64,000 bases of DNA from Opitutaceae bacterium (GCA_019634615.1 JAHCAZ010000003.1:141970-205969), one strand, 5' to 3'; shown: positions 8,068-17,433, counted from the first letter of the stretch. Program-made: numbers and translations. The notes: generated by a model from the letters alone, not told the origin.

Positions 8068-11000
8068 TTGTTGAAATCCATCCTGCGGTGCCTCCTCTCG
8101 CTGGCCGCCGCCCTGGCCGGCCTCTTCTTCGCCGCCGGGCTGCTGGGCGGCCTTTTTGTCTGGCTGCGGCCCGCCCCGGGCCCGCCGCCGCCCGCGGCCC
8201 CGGCGCCGGTCACCGCCGCCGCGCCTGACCTGTCCTGGCGCGAGGCGCCGCTGCTGGCGCCGCTCGTCGCGGCCGGCCGGCTGCCCCCCGCCGCCGACCG
8301 CACCGGGCCGAATCCCCTCGTGCTCCCGGGCCGCGGCGCCTACGGCGGCACCTGGTTCCGCGCCTCCGACTCGATCGGCCAGGCGCTCTTCGACCTCTCG
8401 TTCCGGCTCGCCGGCGCCACCCTCGTTTGCTGGTCGCCCGACGGTCGCGGGGTGGTCCCGGCCCTCGCGGAATCCTGGTCCCACGACGACTCGTTTCGCC
8501 GCTGGGAATTCACGTTGCGGCGCGGCGTGCGCTGGAGCGACGGCCAGCCGCTCACCACGCGCGACGTGGACTACATGTACCGCCACGAGATCCTGCCGGA
8601 GCATGTCGCGGTGCCCGGCGGCCTGGCTTTCCGCGGCGGCATCGGCCGCCTCACCGTCATCGACGAGCGGCGCTTCGCCGTCGCGTTCGACGAACCCAAT
8701 CCGCTGATGCTCGAGCGCCTGGCCAGCGACTACGAGGGACTGGCCCAACCCGCCCATTACCTCGCGCGTTTCCATCCGGACCTCGGTGATCCCGCCTTCA
8801 TCGCCGCCGAGACGCGCCGCCGCGGTCTCGGCAGCCCGCGCCAGCTCTACGCCCAGGTCCGCGAGCTGGGCAACCCGGCCCACCCGCGCCTCTGGCCGTG
8901 GATCATCCTCGAGCAACCCGAGCAATCCCCGGTCAAGGCCGTGCGGAATCCCTACTATTGGGCCGTGGACGAGGTCGGCCGCCAATTGCCGTACCTCGAC
9001 CAGGTCGTGATCGACATCCGCGCCCCGCGCATGATCGCCCTCGCGGCCGCGCACGGCCAGCTCACCTTTCAGGAGCAGTTCCTGGAGCTGCGCGACTACA
9101 GCTACCTGCGCACGATGGAGGCGCGCGGCCTCTGCCGCGTCCACGGCTGGGAATCATCGTTCGGGGCGCGCTGGACGATTTATCCGAACCTCAACCGCCG
9201 CGTCACCGCCGAGGATCCCGCTTCGCCCGCGAAGGCGCGCCTGCTCGCCGACGCCCGTTTCCGCCGCGCCCTCTCGCTCGCGCTCGACCGCACCGAGCTC
9301 ATCCGCGTCAACAACCTCGGCTTCGGCGAGCCCGGCCAGATCTCGCCGCCGGCCGACTCGCCCTACTTCGACCCGCGGTTGCGGAACGCCGCGATCGCGC
9401 ATGATCCCGCCGAGGCCCGGCGCCTCCTCGACGCCCTCGGCCTCACGGAGCGCGATGCCGAGGGCTTCCGCACGTTCCCGGACGGCACGCGCATGGCCTG
9501 GTACCTCGACTGGAACGAGCTCGGCGGCCTGCCCCCCGCGATGCTCGCCGAGCAGCTGCGCGCGGTCGGGCTTCGCTTCGTCCTGCGGCAGCGCTCCACC
9601 GCGCTGTTCGAGACGGAGCGGGCGGGCGGCCTCCAGGATTTCATCGGCGGCGCCAGCTACCCGGACATCGATCCCGCGGTGTTCCCGATGGCGTACCTCC
9701 CGACGAGCCCCAACTGCTACTTCGCCTACCATTACGGGCTCTGGTTCGCGACCGGCGGACTCTGGGGCGGCCGCACCCGCGAGGTCGGGATCGAACCGGC
9801 GCCCGGCACGCCGGTCCGGCGGGCTTTGGAACTTCACGACCTGATGACGCGGACGCCGGACGCCGCGCAACGGCAGGCGATCTTCCGCGAGATCGCGGGG
9901 ATCGCCGCCGAGGAACTGTGGTCCATCGCCGTCCTCCCGCAGCCGCCTGCGCTCGTCGTGACGGCGCCCAACCTGCGCAACGTGCCGGCGGTCGCGATGC
10001 AGGGCTTCTGGCAGGCCACGCCGGCCAATGCCGGGGCGGAGGCCTTCTGGCTGGAGGGCGCGACGACCGATGCGAGCCTGGCTGCCTGGGTCGAGACGGA
10101 ATGGAGCCGCCGGGAGCAGGATGCGGGTCCGCGGCCGGCGACCCCGTCCGGCCGCTGGCCATGGGGCACGATCCTCGGCGGAGGCCTCCTCCTCGGCCTG
10201 GCGGCGGGCGCCTGGCGCAGCGCCTACGTCGCGCGCCGCCTCGCGATCATGCTGCCGTCGCTCGTGATCGTGTCGCTGGCGGTCTTCACGATCGTGCAAT
10301 GGCCGCCGGGCAGCTTCGTCGAGGCCAAGCAGCTCCAGCTCGCGGCGGTGGGCCGCGACTACGCGGAGGCGGAGATCCGCCTGCTGCGCGAGCAGTTCCA
10401 CCTCGATGATCCGGCCTGGAAGCAATACCTGCGCTGGAGCGGGCTGCACTGGTTCACCTCGTTCCGCGCCGAGGACCGCGGCCTGCTGCAGGGCGAGCTC
10501 GGCCGCTCGATGGAGAATGGCCGGCCCATCGCGGACATCCTCGGCGAACGCCTGCTCATCACGTTCATCCTCGCCTTCGCCACGCTCGTCTTCACCTGGG
10601 CGCTGGCGGTGCCGCTCGGGCTGTTCTCCGCGGCGCGGGCGGGCGGGTGGGGGGACCGCGTCATCGGTCTGGTCGGGTTCCTCGCGGTGAGCATTCCCGG
10701 TTTTCTGCTCGCGCTCCTGCTGCTGTTCCTCGGCAACCGCCTGTTCGGCACGGTGTCGGTCGGCCTGTTTTCCCCCGAGTACGCGGCCCGGCCCGGCTGG
10801 AGCGCCGGCAAGGTGGCCGACCTGCTGAAGAACATCTGGCTGCCGCTCGCCGTGCTCGGCCTGGGCGGCACCGCGGGCATGATCCGGCTCCTCCGCACCA
10901 ATGTGCTGGAGGAACTGCGGCGCCCGTTCGTCTTTGCCGCGCGCGCCCGCGGGATGCGGCCCGTGCCGCTGCTGGTGAAATACCCGCTGCGGGTCGCGCT

Positions 11001-11247
11001 CAATCCCTTCGCCTCCGGCATCGGCGCCGTCTTCCCGTACCTCGTGTCGGGTGAGGTGATCGTCGCGACGCTCCTCAGCCTGCCGACGATCGGTCCGGTG
11101 CTCCTGACCGCCCTGCTGTCGCAGGACATCTACCTCGCCGCCTCGATCATCATGCTGCTCACCCTGCTGGCCATGGCCGGCACGCTAGTGAGCGACCTGC
11201 TGCTCGTCTGGCTCGATCCGCGCATCCGCCTGGGAGGGCGCGGCTGA
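8068..11247 (+). CDS. ABC transporter: fused family-5 substrate-binding protein and DppB-like permease (~1059 aa)
   Basis: One polypeptide joins two parts that are normally separate. An N-terminal hydrophobic anchor (about residues 3-33) precedes a family-5 oligopeptide/nickel-type binding protein (about 60-660; GRGAYGGTWFRAS, LRRGVRWSDGQPLTTRDVDY). One connecting transmembrane helix (about 697-712) then leads into a DppB-like permease (about 720-1059) with the EAA-type loop region ARARGMRPVPLLVKYPLR. The topology is coherent: anchor, periplasmic binder, connector, six-helix permease. I place the start at TTG 8068 or TTG 8071, which give the membrane anchor directly; earlier starts would run back through the receptor gene. 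No Shine-Dalgarno is visible. The next gene is the partner permease. No ATPase gene is present nearby. Confidence 0.82.
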   Translation: MLKSILRCLLSLAAALAGLFFAAGLLGGLFVWLRPAPGPPPPAAPAPVTAAAPDLSWREAPLLAPLVAAGRLPPAADRTGPNPLVLPGRGAYGGTWFRASDSIGQALFDLSFRLAGATLVCWSPDGRGVVPALAESWSHDDSFRRWEFTLRRGVRWSDGQPLTTRDVDYMYRHEILPEHVAVPGGLAFRGGIGRLTVIDERRFAVAFDEPNPLMLERLASDYEGLAQPAHYLARFHPDLGDPAFIAAETRRRGLGSPRQLYAQVRELGNPAHPRLWPWIILEQPEQSPVKAVRNPYYWAVDEVGRQLPYLDQVVIDIRAPRMIALAAAHGQLTFQEQFLELRDYSYLRTMEARGLCRVHGWESSFGARWTIYPNLNRRVTAEDPASPAKARLLADARFRRALSLALDRTELIRVNNLGFGEPGQISPPADSPYFDPRLRNAAIAHDPAEARRLLDALGLTERDAEGFRTFPDGTRMAWYLDWNELGGLPPAMLAEQLRAVGLRFVLRQRSTALFETERAGGLQDFIGGASYPDIDPAVFPMAYLPTSPNCYFAYHYGLWFATGGLWGGRTREVGIEPAPGTPVRRALELHDLMTRTPDAAQRQAIFREIAGIAAEELWSIAVLPQPPALVVTAPNLRNVPAVAMQGFWQATPANAGAEAFWLEGATTDASLAAWVETEWSRREQDAGPRPATPSGRWPWGTILGGGLLLGLAAGAWRSAYVARRLAIMLPSLVIVSLAVFTIVQWPPGSFVEAKQLQLAAVGRDYAEAEIRLLREQFHLDDPAWKQYLRWSGLHWFTSFRAEDRGLLQGELGRSMENGRPIADILGERLLITFILAFATLVFTWALAVPLGLFSAARAGGWGDRVIGLVGFLAVSIPGFLLALLLLFLGNRLFGTVSVGLFSPEYAARPGWSAGKVADLLKNIWLPLAVLGLGGTAGMIRLLRTNVLEELRRPFVFAARARGMRPVPLLVKYPLRVALNPFASGIGAVFPYLVSGEVIVATLLSLPTIGPVLLTALLSQDIYLAASIIMLLTLLAMAGTLVSDLLLVWLDPRIRLGGRG

Positions 11248-11248
11248 C

Positions 11249-12328
11249 ATGGCCGCTCCCGTCAACGGCGAGGGTCTCTGGTCGCGGCTCCGGCGCGGGC
11301 GCCTCGCGATGGCCTGCCTCTGGCTGCTGGCGGCGCTCGGCGTGACCGGCGCCGGCGCCGAGTTCTTCGCCCCGCACGCGCCCGACTGGCACAACCGCGA
11401 CTTCCTCCACGCCCCGCCGCAGCCGCTGCGGTTTTCCTGGGCGGATGGATTGCACGTACAGGCGCTCCGGCCGGAGATGGATGCCGTGACGCGGCGCTGG
11501 CATTACCGGCCCGATCCGGATCGCCGCGTGGCGATCGGGCTGTTCGTCGCCGGCGAGCCCTACCGGTTGATGGGCCTGATCCCGCTCGAGCATCGCTTCT
11601 GGGGCCTCGGCGGCGGGGCCAGACCCGGGGACACGTTCTTTCTGCTCGGCGCCGACGCGCAGGGGCGCGACGTGTTCAGCCGCCTGGTCCACGGCACGCG
11701 CATCAGCCTCGGCCTGGGCCTCGGCTCGGTGGCCGTCATGATGGCGATCGGTGTGTTCATCGGCAGTGTCTCCGGCTATTGCGGCGGCTGGATCGACGGC
11801 GTCGTGCAGCGCGGCATCGAGATCATCAATTCGTTCCCGCACCTCCCGCTGTTCCTCGGTCTCTCGGCCGCGCTGCCCCGCGACTGGTCCATCCTGAAGA
11901 CCTACGTCGCCATCAGCGTCATCCTCACGCTGCTGGGCTGGACCGGCATCGCCCGCGTGGTGCGCGGCAAGGTCCTGTCGCTGCGCGAGGAGGAATATGT
12001 GCTCGCGGCGCGGCTCCTCGGCGCCGGGCATGGACGCATCCTCTGGCAGCATGTCCTGCCGGGCTTCTACGGCCACCTCGCCATGAGCGCCACGCTCTCG
12101 GTCCCGGTCATCATCCTCGGCGAGACCGCCCTCAGCTTCCTCGGCCTGGGCCTGCGCGATCCCGTCGCCAGCTGGGGCGTGATGATCCAGGACTGCGTCA
12201 GCTTTGAGACCATGGAAAACTACCCGTGGCTTTTTGCCCCCGTTCTGCTCATCGTCCTCACCGTGACCGCCTGCAATTTCCTCGGCGAAGGCCTGCGCGA
12301 GGCGGTCGACCCCCAATCCCTGCCATGA
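11249..12328 (+). CDS. DppC/OppC-like ABC permease (359 aa)
   Basis: Second inner-membrane subunit of the same importer. Residue layout is that of OppC/DppC proteins: a first helix at about 20-40, a long periplasmic segment up to about 130 containing LGADAQGRDVFSRLVHGTR, then five helices. The cytoplasmic EAA loop reads EYVLAARLLGAGHGRILWQHVLP at about 250-272 (23 residues, given here as two overlapping motifs EYVLAARLLGAG and GRILWQHVLP). The ATPase-facing signature and the C-terminal NFLGEGLREAVDP motif are typical. The gene starts 1 bp after the fusion gene's stop and its stop overlaps the next start (ATGA), so it is in a tight operon. An ATPase encoded elsewhere must be shared. Confidence 0.92.
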   Translation: MAAPVNGEGLWSRLRRGRLAMACLWLLAALGVTGAGAEFFAPHAPDWHNRDFLHAPPQPLRFSWADGLHVQALRPEMDAVTRRWHYRPDPDRRVAIGLFVAGEPYRLMGLIPLEHRFWGLGGGARPGDTFFLLGADAQGRDVFSRLVHGTRISLGLGLGSVAVMMAIGVFIGSVSGYCGGWIDGVVQRGIEIINSFPHLPLFLGLSAALPRDWSILKTYVAISVILTLLGWTGIARVVRGKVLSLREEEYVLAARLLGAGHGRILWQHVLPGFYGHLAMSATLSVPVIILGETALSFLGLGLRDPVASWGVMIQDCVSFETMENYPWLFAPVLLIVLTVTACNFLGEGLREAVDPQSLP

Positions 12329-14385
12329 TCCGCGACGTTTCCGTTTCCGACCCCTGGTACCTGCCGCCCGCGCCCGTCGCCGACCTGCGGTGCATGCTGC
12401 GCCGACACATCGCGGCCCGGGCGCTGCGACAGCTGGAAACGGCGGCGCAGCAGCGGAAGCGCCTGCGCACGCCTGACCAATGGCGCGCCTACGCCGCGGG
12501 GATTCGCCGCCGCCTGGCCGCCTCTCTCGCCGCGCCGTCGCCGCAACTGGGCGCCAAGGGGCGCGTGCAGGTGCGCTCGCGGCGCGAGATGAACGGTTTC
12601 AGTCTCGAGCACGTCTGGGTCGAATCCCTGCCCGGCTGCTGGATGAATGTGACGGTGTGGAAGCCCGACCCCGCCCGCTTCGCGCCGCCCTGGCCGGCCG
12701 TGGTCACCCCGGTCGGGCACAACGGCAAGTACAACCCCAGCGAGCAGCACCCGCCGCAGGTCTTCGCGGCCAATGGTTATCTCACCGTTTCCTTCGATCC
12801 CCCGGGCTTCGGCGAGAAGGCCGCGGGCAACAATCATTTCGAGGACGGCGTGCGCGGCTACATGACGGGCCAGAATCCGCTCGCGTTTTTCATCGCCGAT
12901 GCGCTGCGCGCCGTGGACTACGTGCTGGCGCGGCCCGACGTGGATGGGCGCGGCGGCGTCGGCATGACCGGGGTCTCGGGCGGCGGCTTCACCTCGGTCA
13001 TCTGCGCCGTGCTCGACCCGCGCATCACCGCGGTGGGCCCGTCCTGTTTCGGCCTGCCCGACGAGGCGCATCCGATCCGGAACGGTTATGCGGCCTGCCC
13101 GGAGACGCTCTGGTTCAACCGCTTTGGCCACGGGCTCGGCCTGGTGGACCTGCTCATCGGCGCGCGCTTCACGCCCATGCTGCTCATGGCCGGAAGCCGC
13201 GACACCGTGCTCACGGCTCCGCGGCTGCGCGAACTCGCCTCCGCCGCCCGGCCAGCCTACGTCGGCGTGGGTCGCGCGCCGGCGCTCGCGCTGCTGGTCG
13301 ACGACTGCGGCCACGAGTACACCGCCGCCCAGGCGCGCGCGTTCGTCGCGTGGATGCGCCGCTGGCAGAACAACGGCCGTGATCGGTGCCTGCCCGTGCG
13401 AATGCCCCGCCGGCTCGTGTTGCTGCCGGAGGCGGACCTCCGTTCGCACCCTCCCGCCGGGCTGACTATGGCGCGGGCCGCCGCCGCTTGGGTGCAGGCC
13501 CGACGGCCTTCGACCGATGCGGCTCGCGTGCGGCGCGGGTTGGCGGGCCTGATCCCGGGCTGGTCCGCCGATCGGCGCCGGGGTTTGCGCGCGGTGGCGG
13601 CGCCGGGTTCGAAGGCGACGCTTTGGGTGCACACGCTGCAGGAGCTCAGCCTGCGCGATGGACCTGGCTGGGAACTGCCGGCGACGGCGTTGTGCCCGCC
13701 GCGGCCGGAAGGCGGCGTGCTGGTGTTCTTCGACGAACGCGGACGCTGGGCCGCCTTGCACCAATGGGGCTGGCTCAATCGCGCCGCCGGCGTCTTCAGC
13801 CGCGGCGACCGGCCGCGTGCCGTGCTCACCGTGGACCTGCCCGGCTGGGGCGACACGCGTCCGCTGCCCGGGCCGTTCGACGTCGTGGGGTGGGGCGGGG
13901 TGGATCGCTGGACCGGTTACATGAGCGCGGCGACGGGCGAATCGGTGATGGCCCTGCGCCTGCGCGACGCGGTGCGGACGATCGACTGGGTGCAACGCAC
14001 CTGGCGCGTGCCGGCGCAGCGGATCACGGTCGGCGGCTTCGGCCTCGGCGCCACGATCGCCGGGTTGGCTGCGGGCCTGCACGGCGGCATAGGCGGTGCC
14101 CTGCTGGTCGAGCCGCTGGCGGAATTCGCCGACCTCGCCCGGGCCGCGCGGCCGACGCGACCGCACGACGCCTACTTCCCGGGGATCCTGGCGGTCGCCG
14201 ATCTGCCGGAGGTTCTCGCGCTGCAACGGGCCCCGGTGCTCGTACTCGGTCCGCGCGACGCTGCCGGTGCCCTCCTCGGGGCGAAAGCCCGGCGGACCTT
14301 CCGCGGCCGCCGCGTGCAGGTGCTCCCCGGTGCGTTTGATGCCAAGGCCGAGACAGCAGCCCTCGCGTGGCTGCGCACCCATTGA
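12325..14385 (+). CDS. Tandem alpha/beta-hydrolase, second copy degenerate (686 aa)
   Basis: The first half is an alpha/beta-hydrolase similar to acetyl-xylan esterases and other large sugar esterases: PVGHNGK near the oxyanion region, nucleophile elbow GVSGGG with Ser218, acid Asp293 (GSRDTV) and His330 (DDCGHEY). The second half (about 440-686) has another hydrolase-like pattern, DLPGWGDTRPLPGP then GGFGLGATIAG, but the elbow has no Ser, so it cannot be catalytic in the usual way. The chosen ATG overlaps the previous stop and the 33 extra upstream codons of the open frame are a shadow. There is no signal peptide, so it should de-esterify imported substrate in the cytoplasm. The pseudo-domain may bind substrate or mediate dimerisation. 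Confidence 0.8.
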   Translation: MIRDVSVSDPWYLPPAPVADLRCMLRRHIAARALRQLETAAQQRKRLRTPDQWRAYAAGIRRRLAASLAAPSPQLGAKGRVQVRSRREMNGFSLEHVWVESLPGCWMNVTVWKPDPARFAPPWPAVVTPVGHNGKYNPSEQHPPQVFAANGYLTVSFDPPGFGEKAAGNNHFEDGVRGYMTGQNPLAFFIADALRAVDYVLARPDVDGRGGVGMTGVSGGGFTSVICAVLDPRITAVGPSCFGLPDEAHPIRNGYAACPETLWFNRFGHGLGLVDLLIGARFTPMLLMAGSRDTVLTAPRLRELASAARPAYVGVGRAPALALLVDDCGHEYTAAQARAFVAWMRRWQNNGRDRCLPVRMPRRLVLLPEADLRSHPPAGLTMARAAAAWVQARRPSTDAARVRRGLAGLIPGWSADRRRGLRAVAAPGSKATLWVHTLQELSLRDGPGWELPATALCPPRPEGGVLVFFDERGRWAALHQWGWLNRAAGVFSRGDRPRAVLTVDLPGWGDTRPLPGPFDVVGWGGVDRWTGYMSAATGESVMALRLRDAVRTIDWVQRTWRVPAQRITVGGFGLGATIAGLAAGLHGGIGGALLVEPLAEFADLARAARPTRPHDAYFPGILAVADLPEVLALQRAPVLVLGPRDAAGALLGAKARRTFRGRRVQVLPGAFDAKAETAALAWLRTH

Positions 14386-14427
14386 GATTCCTCCGTTCCC
14401 GGTTTCCTGGATTCCTTCTTCATCCCC

Positions 14428-15186
14428 ATGCCCCCGCTCAAACTCATCGCCTGCGACCCGATCGTCGGCCTGCCGCGCAAGCCCTACCCGTGGCTGCGGC
14501 CGGACGTGCCCGACCTGCTCGGCGAACTCGCCCGCCTGCAGATTTCCACGGCCATCGTGCGGCACCGCCAGTGCCTCGAAAACTTCGCCCACTGGGGCAA
14601 CGCCGTGCTCGCGCGCGAGACCGCGGCGCACGCCAACCTGATCCCGGCCGTGAGCCTCACCCCCGACGGCGCGCCGGACGCCCATGATTTCGACGCCGCC
14701 TTCCGCGACGCGCTTGGCCGCGGCGCCCGCGTGGGCTGGATCAGCCCGAAGGAGCACATGTTCTCCCCGCGCCCCTGGTGCTCAGGGCGGCTCTACGCCG
14801 CCTGTGCTGCGGCGCGCCTGCCGCTGCTGCTCGACTACCGCCAGCTCACGCTCGACGAGGTCGACGAGATCATGACGGCCCATCCGGATCTGCGCCTCAT
14901 CCTCGTGCAGGTGCCGCGCCTCGGCCGGCATCGCGCGTTGTATGCGCTCTTGGAGCGTCACCCCTCGCTGCACCTCTGCCTGAGCAGCGCCTACTCGGTG
15001 CACGAGGGCCTCAACGACCTCGTGCGGAAATTCGGCCACACGCGCTTTGTGTGGGGCAGCAATTACCCCGAGGCCGAGGGTGGCGCGTCGGTCACGCTGC
15101 TGATGTACGCCGACATCCCCGACGCCGCCCGGGCGGCGATCGCCCACGGCAACATCGAACGCCTGCTCGCGGAGGTGAAATCATGA
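14428..15186 (+). CDS. Amidohydrolase-2-like protein lacking metal-binding histidines (252 aa)
   Basis: TIM-barrel protein of the amidohydrolase-2 (lactonase/decarboxylase) type, recognised by FVWGSNYPEAEGG near the C-terminus and the repeating beta/alpha pattern. The N-terminal metal motif that should read HxH is CDPIVG, and the His expected at later strands is replaced (LLLDYRQ, LILVQVP). A mononuclear zinc site therefore looks absent. It overlaps by 4 bp a paralogous gene that does keep the motif. Possible explanations are a structural partner, a metal-independent enzyme or a decaying duplicate. It lies in the import/hydrolysis operon, 42 bp after the tandem hydrolase. Confidence 0.75.
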   Translation: MPPLKLIACDPIVGLPRKPYPWLRPDVPDLLGELARLQISTAIVRHRQCLENFAHWGNAVLARETAAHANLIPAVSLTPDGAPDAHDFDAAFRDALGRGARVGWISPKEHMFSPRPWCSGRLYAACAAARLPLLLDYRQLTLDEVDEIMTAHPDLRLILVQVPRLGRHRALYALLERHPSLHLCLSSAYSVHEGLNDLVRKFGHTRFVWGSNYPEAEGGASVTLLMYADIPDAARAAIAHGNIERLLAEVKS

Positions 15187-15986
15187 ACGCACCCGACCAT
15201 TTCCAGATCGCCGGCCGCCTCGGCCAGCCCATCCGTGGCGAAGTCCTCATCGACACCCACGGCCACCTCGGACACGGCCCCGACTTTCCCATCGTGCGGC
15301 CCACGGCTGCGGCGCTCGTCGCGAACATGGACCGGCTCGGCATCCAGTTCACCTGCATCAGCTCGATCCCGGCCATCTTCGGCGATGCCGAGTACGGCAA
15401 TGCGCTCGTGGCCGACGCGATCGCGGCCTTTCCCGACCGGTTCTTCGGCTACCTCGTGCTCGACGTCGGTTATCCCGAGAAGGTCGCCGCGCAGCTTGCC
15501 CGCGGCCTCGCCGCCGGGTTCCGGGGCCTGAAAGTCTGGTCCTACGGCGCGCGACCCGGGCTCCCCTACAACCATCCGAACTACGAGCCGGTGTTCGCCT
15601 TCGCCCAGCAGCATGCCCTGCCGGTGCTCGCGCACGTCTTCGGTCCCGAGCTCGACGAACTCGAAGGCTACATCAAGCGCTACCCGCGCATCCGCTGGCT
15701 GCTCGCGCACATCGGTTCGGCCGAGCTCGAGAAATACATGCGCTTCGCCCGCGAGTACCCGACCGTCTGGGTCGAGCTGTGCCTGTCGAGTTGCCCGCGC
15801 GGGCTGGTCGAGCATCTCGTGGCCGCGGGGCTCGAGGACAAGGTCGTGTGGGGCAGCGATGCCGTCTTCCTCGACCAGGCGTCCCAGCTCGGCCGGGTGC
15901 TTTTCGCGCAGATCCCTGTCGCGACCAAACGAAAGATCCTCGGCCTCAATGCCCGGCGCGCACTCGGGGTGGAGGCGGGCCGGTGA
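15183..15986 (+). CDS. Amidohydrolase-2 family metal-dependent hydrolase (267 aa)
   Basis: Probable metal-dependent hydrolase, for example a sugar lactonase. The metal site is intact: DTHGH at about residues 23-27, His in LAHVFGPE, His in LLAHIGS and Asp in VWGSDAVF. Length and motif spacing match small amidohydrolase-2 proteins that open sugar lactones or cleave related bonds. The start ATG overlaps the stop of the preceding degenerate paralogue (ATGA) and its own stop overlaps the next start (GTGA). A lactonase would fit with the SDR dehydrogenases 15 kb away in an oxidative sugar pathway, but that link is inference and no sugar-acid dehydratase is present in the window. Confidence 0.83.
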   Translation: MNAPDHFQIAGRLGQPIRGEVLIDTHGHLGHGPDFPIVRPTAAALVANMDRLGIQFTCISSIPAIFGDAEYGNALVADAIAAFPDRFFGYLVLDVGYPEKVAAQLARGLAAGFRGLKVWSYGARPGLPYNHPNYEPVFAFAQQHALPVLAHVFGPELDELEGYIKRYPRIRWLLAHIGSAELEKYMRFAREYPTVWVELCLSSCPRGLVEHLVAAGLEDKVVWGSDAVFLDQASQLGRVLFAQIPVATKRKILGLNARRALGVEAGR

Positions 15987-17425
15987 GCACCTTTTCCGCC
16001 GAAACCTCCGCCGGCCGGATGCTGCGCTACCTGCGCACCTGGCAGGCGCCCGACGGGGCCCTGCATGGCGTGCACACGCATCCGGTGTGGCGCCTGCATC
16101 CCGCGGTCGTCGAGGACCACTACACGGGGTACTCGGCCTGGGGCGCACCGGGTTTGCTCGGACTGGCCGATCTCGCCGCGCGCACCCGCTTGCCCGCTGT
16201 CGAGGCGATGGGCCGCGACTGGGTGCGGTTCGTCCTCGGGACCTTCCTGCCCGGAGACCGCTGGGACAACTGTGGGGCGGAACTCGGTCGACGCTTCAAC
16301 GCCGCGGCCGTGGATAATTTCCTCCAGGACCTCAGTCTCGCCTACTACGCCCGCGTCGCCGGTCATACGCTCACGCCGGCGGAGCGGTCGCAGATCGGGG
16401 ACTGCGTGCGCCGCAACCTCGAGAGCTACCTGCGCGAGGCCGGCCAGCCCGAGAAAGACGGGCACCTGCTCGTCGGCACCGTCAACCAGGACTGCGCCGG
16501 CCTGTGGGCCATGGCCGAGTGGATGGAAACCTACGGGGCCGACCCGCACTGGCGCGACCTGCTGGTGCGTGGCCTCCGGGCGCACTTGCGCGAGCATCTC
16601 GTCACCGGCCTGCCCGACGCCGAGAGTGGCGGATTCCTCCGCGCGACGTCGCTGCCCGATTACATCGAGCCCGCTGAATACTACGGCGTGATTTTGCCGG
16701 CCTACGTGCACGGCTGGAAGCTCACCGGCGACCGCGCCTTCCTCGAGGCGGCGGCGACGATGGCCCGGCATGTCATGCGCAACGCCTGGCGCGATGATCG
16801 CGGATGCCTGCGCCTGCACCGCACCTGTGACCGCGTGAAGGGTCAGTGGCGCGTCAGCCAGGCGCCGATGCTCGTGGCCGGCGGCGGCTTGTTCCTGCGG
16901 GTCCTGCGCGAGCTGGCGACGCTCACGCCGCTGCCCGAGGCGGAGGCATTCCTCGCCGGCATGGATGCGACGGTCGCCCATTACCAGAACGAGTACGGCT
17001 TCATCGTCGCGGCCACCGAGTGGCACGACGACTACGACCTCATCTGCGGCACCGTCTGGGAGGCGCACGATCTCGCCTACCTCGGCTCGCGGGTGGCGGA
17101 CGCCAGCGCCTTTGCCGCGGCGTTCAACGCCCCGGCGCCCGACCTCGGCATCGTGATCGGCTGGCACGACCTCTGGGTCGAGAGCGCCCGCCAATGGGCG
17201 CTCGTGCGACCGTGGTCGTACGGCTTCGGCTATGCCGGCGAAAAACACGGCCTCGAGGCGGCGGTCTCGGCTCCGGCCTGGTGCAACCCCAAGCGCCCGG
17301 AGATCCCGTTCCTCCCGGCCGTCAAGGTCCGCATGGTCGGCAACGAGATCGTCATCCACGCCCCCGATTACCCGCGGGTGGCGGTGACCTCGATCTACGG
17401 CAAAAAGTGGCTCCGCGAAGCGTGA
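15983..17425 (+). CDS. Alpha/alpha-barrel (six-hairpin glycosidase-like) protein of unknown function (480 aa)
   Basis: No exact family recognised. The sequence is mostly helical with aromatic and acidic clusters (HYTGYSAWGAPGLLGLADL, EYYGVILPAYVHGWKLTGD, EWHDDYDLICGTVWEAHD), the texture of alpha/alpha-toroid glycoside hydrolases and lyases. A GTG overlapping the previous stop (GTGA) is the start; it gives MSTFSAETSAGRMLRYL, and upstream frame is shadow. No signal peptide, so a cytoplasmic role on imported oligosaccharide is likely. It is the last gene of the tightly packed train that begins with the binding-protein/permease fusion. A palindromic repeat follows and probably separates it from the GH2 gene. 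Confidence 0.72.
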   Translation: MSTFSAETSAGRMLRYLRTWQAPDGALHGVHTHPVWRLHPAVVEDHYTGYSAWGAPGLLGLADLAARTRLPAVEAMGRDWVRFVLGTFLPGDRWDNCGAELGRRFNAAAVDNFLQDLSLAYYARVAGHTLTPAERSQIGDCVRRNLESYLREAGQPEKDGHLLVGTVNQDCAGLWAMAEWMETYGADPHWRDLLVRGLRAHLREHLVTGLPDAESGGFLRATSLPDYIEPAEYYGVILPAYVHGWKLTGDRAFLEAAATMARHVMRNAWRDDRGCLRLHRTCDRVKGQWRVSQAPMLVAGGGLFLRVLRELATLTPLPEAEAFLAGMDATVAHYQNEYGFIVAATEWHDDYDLICGTVWEAHDLAYLGSRVADASAFAAAFNAPAPDLGIVIGWHDLWVESARQWALVRPWSYGFGYAGEKHGLEAAVSAPAWCNPKRPEIPFLPAVKVRMVGNEIVIHAPDYPRVAVTSIYGKKWLREA

Positions 17426-17433
17426 ATAGGATG

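Noticed and set aside
12220..14757. 845-codon minus-strand frame opposite the tandem hydrolase
   Set aside because: Shadow frame of a gene with an intact catalytic triad; its translation has no recognisable fold.
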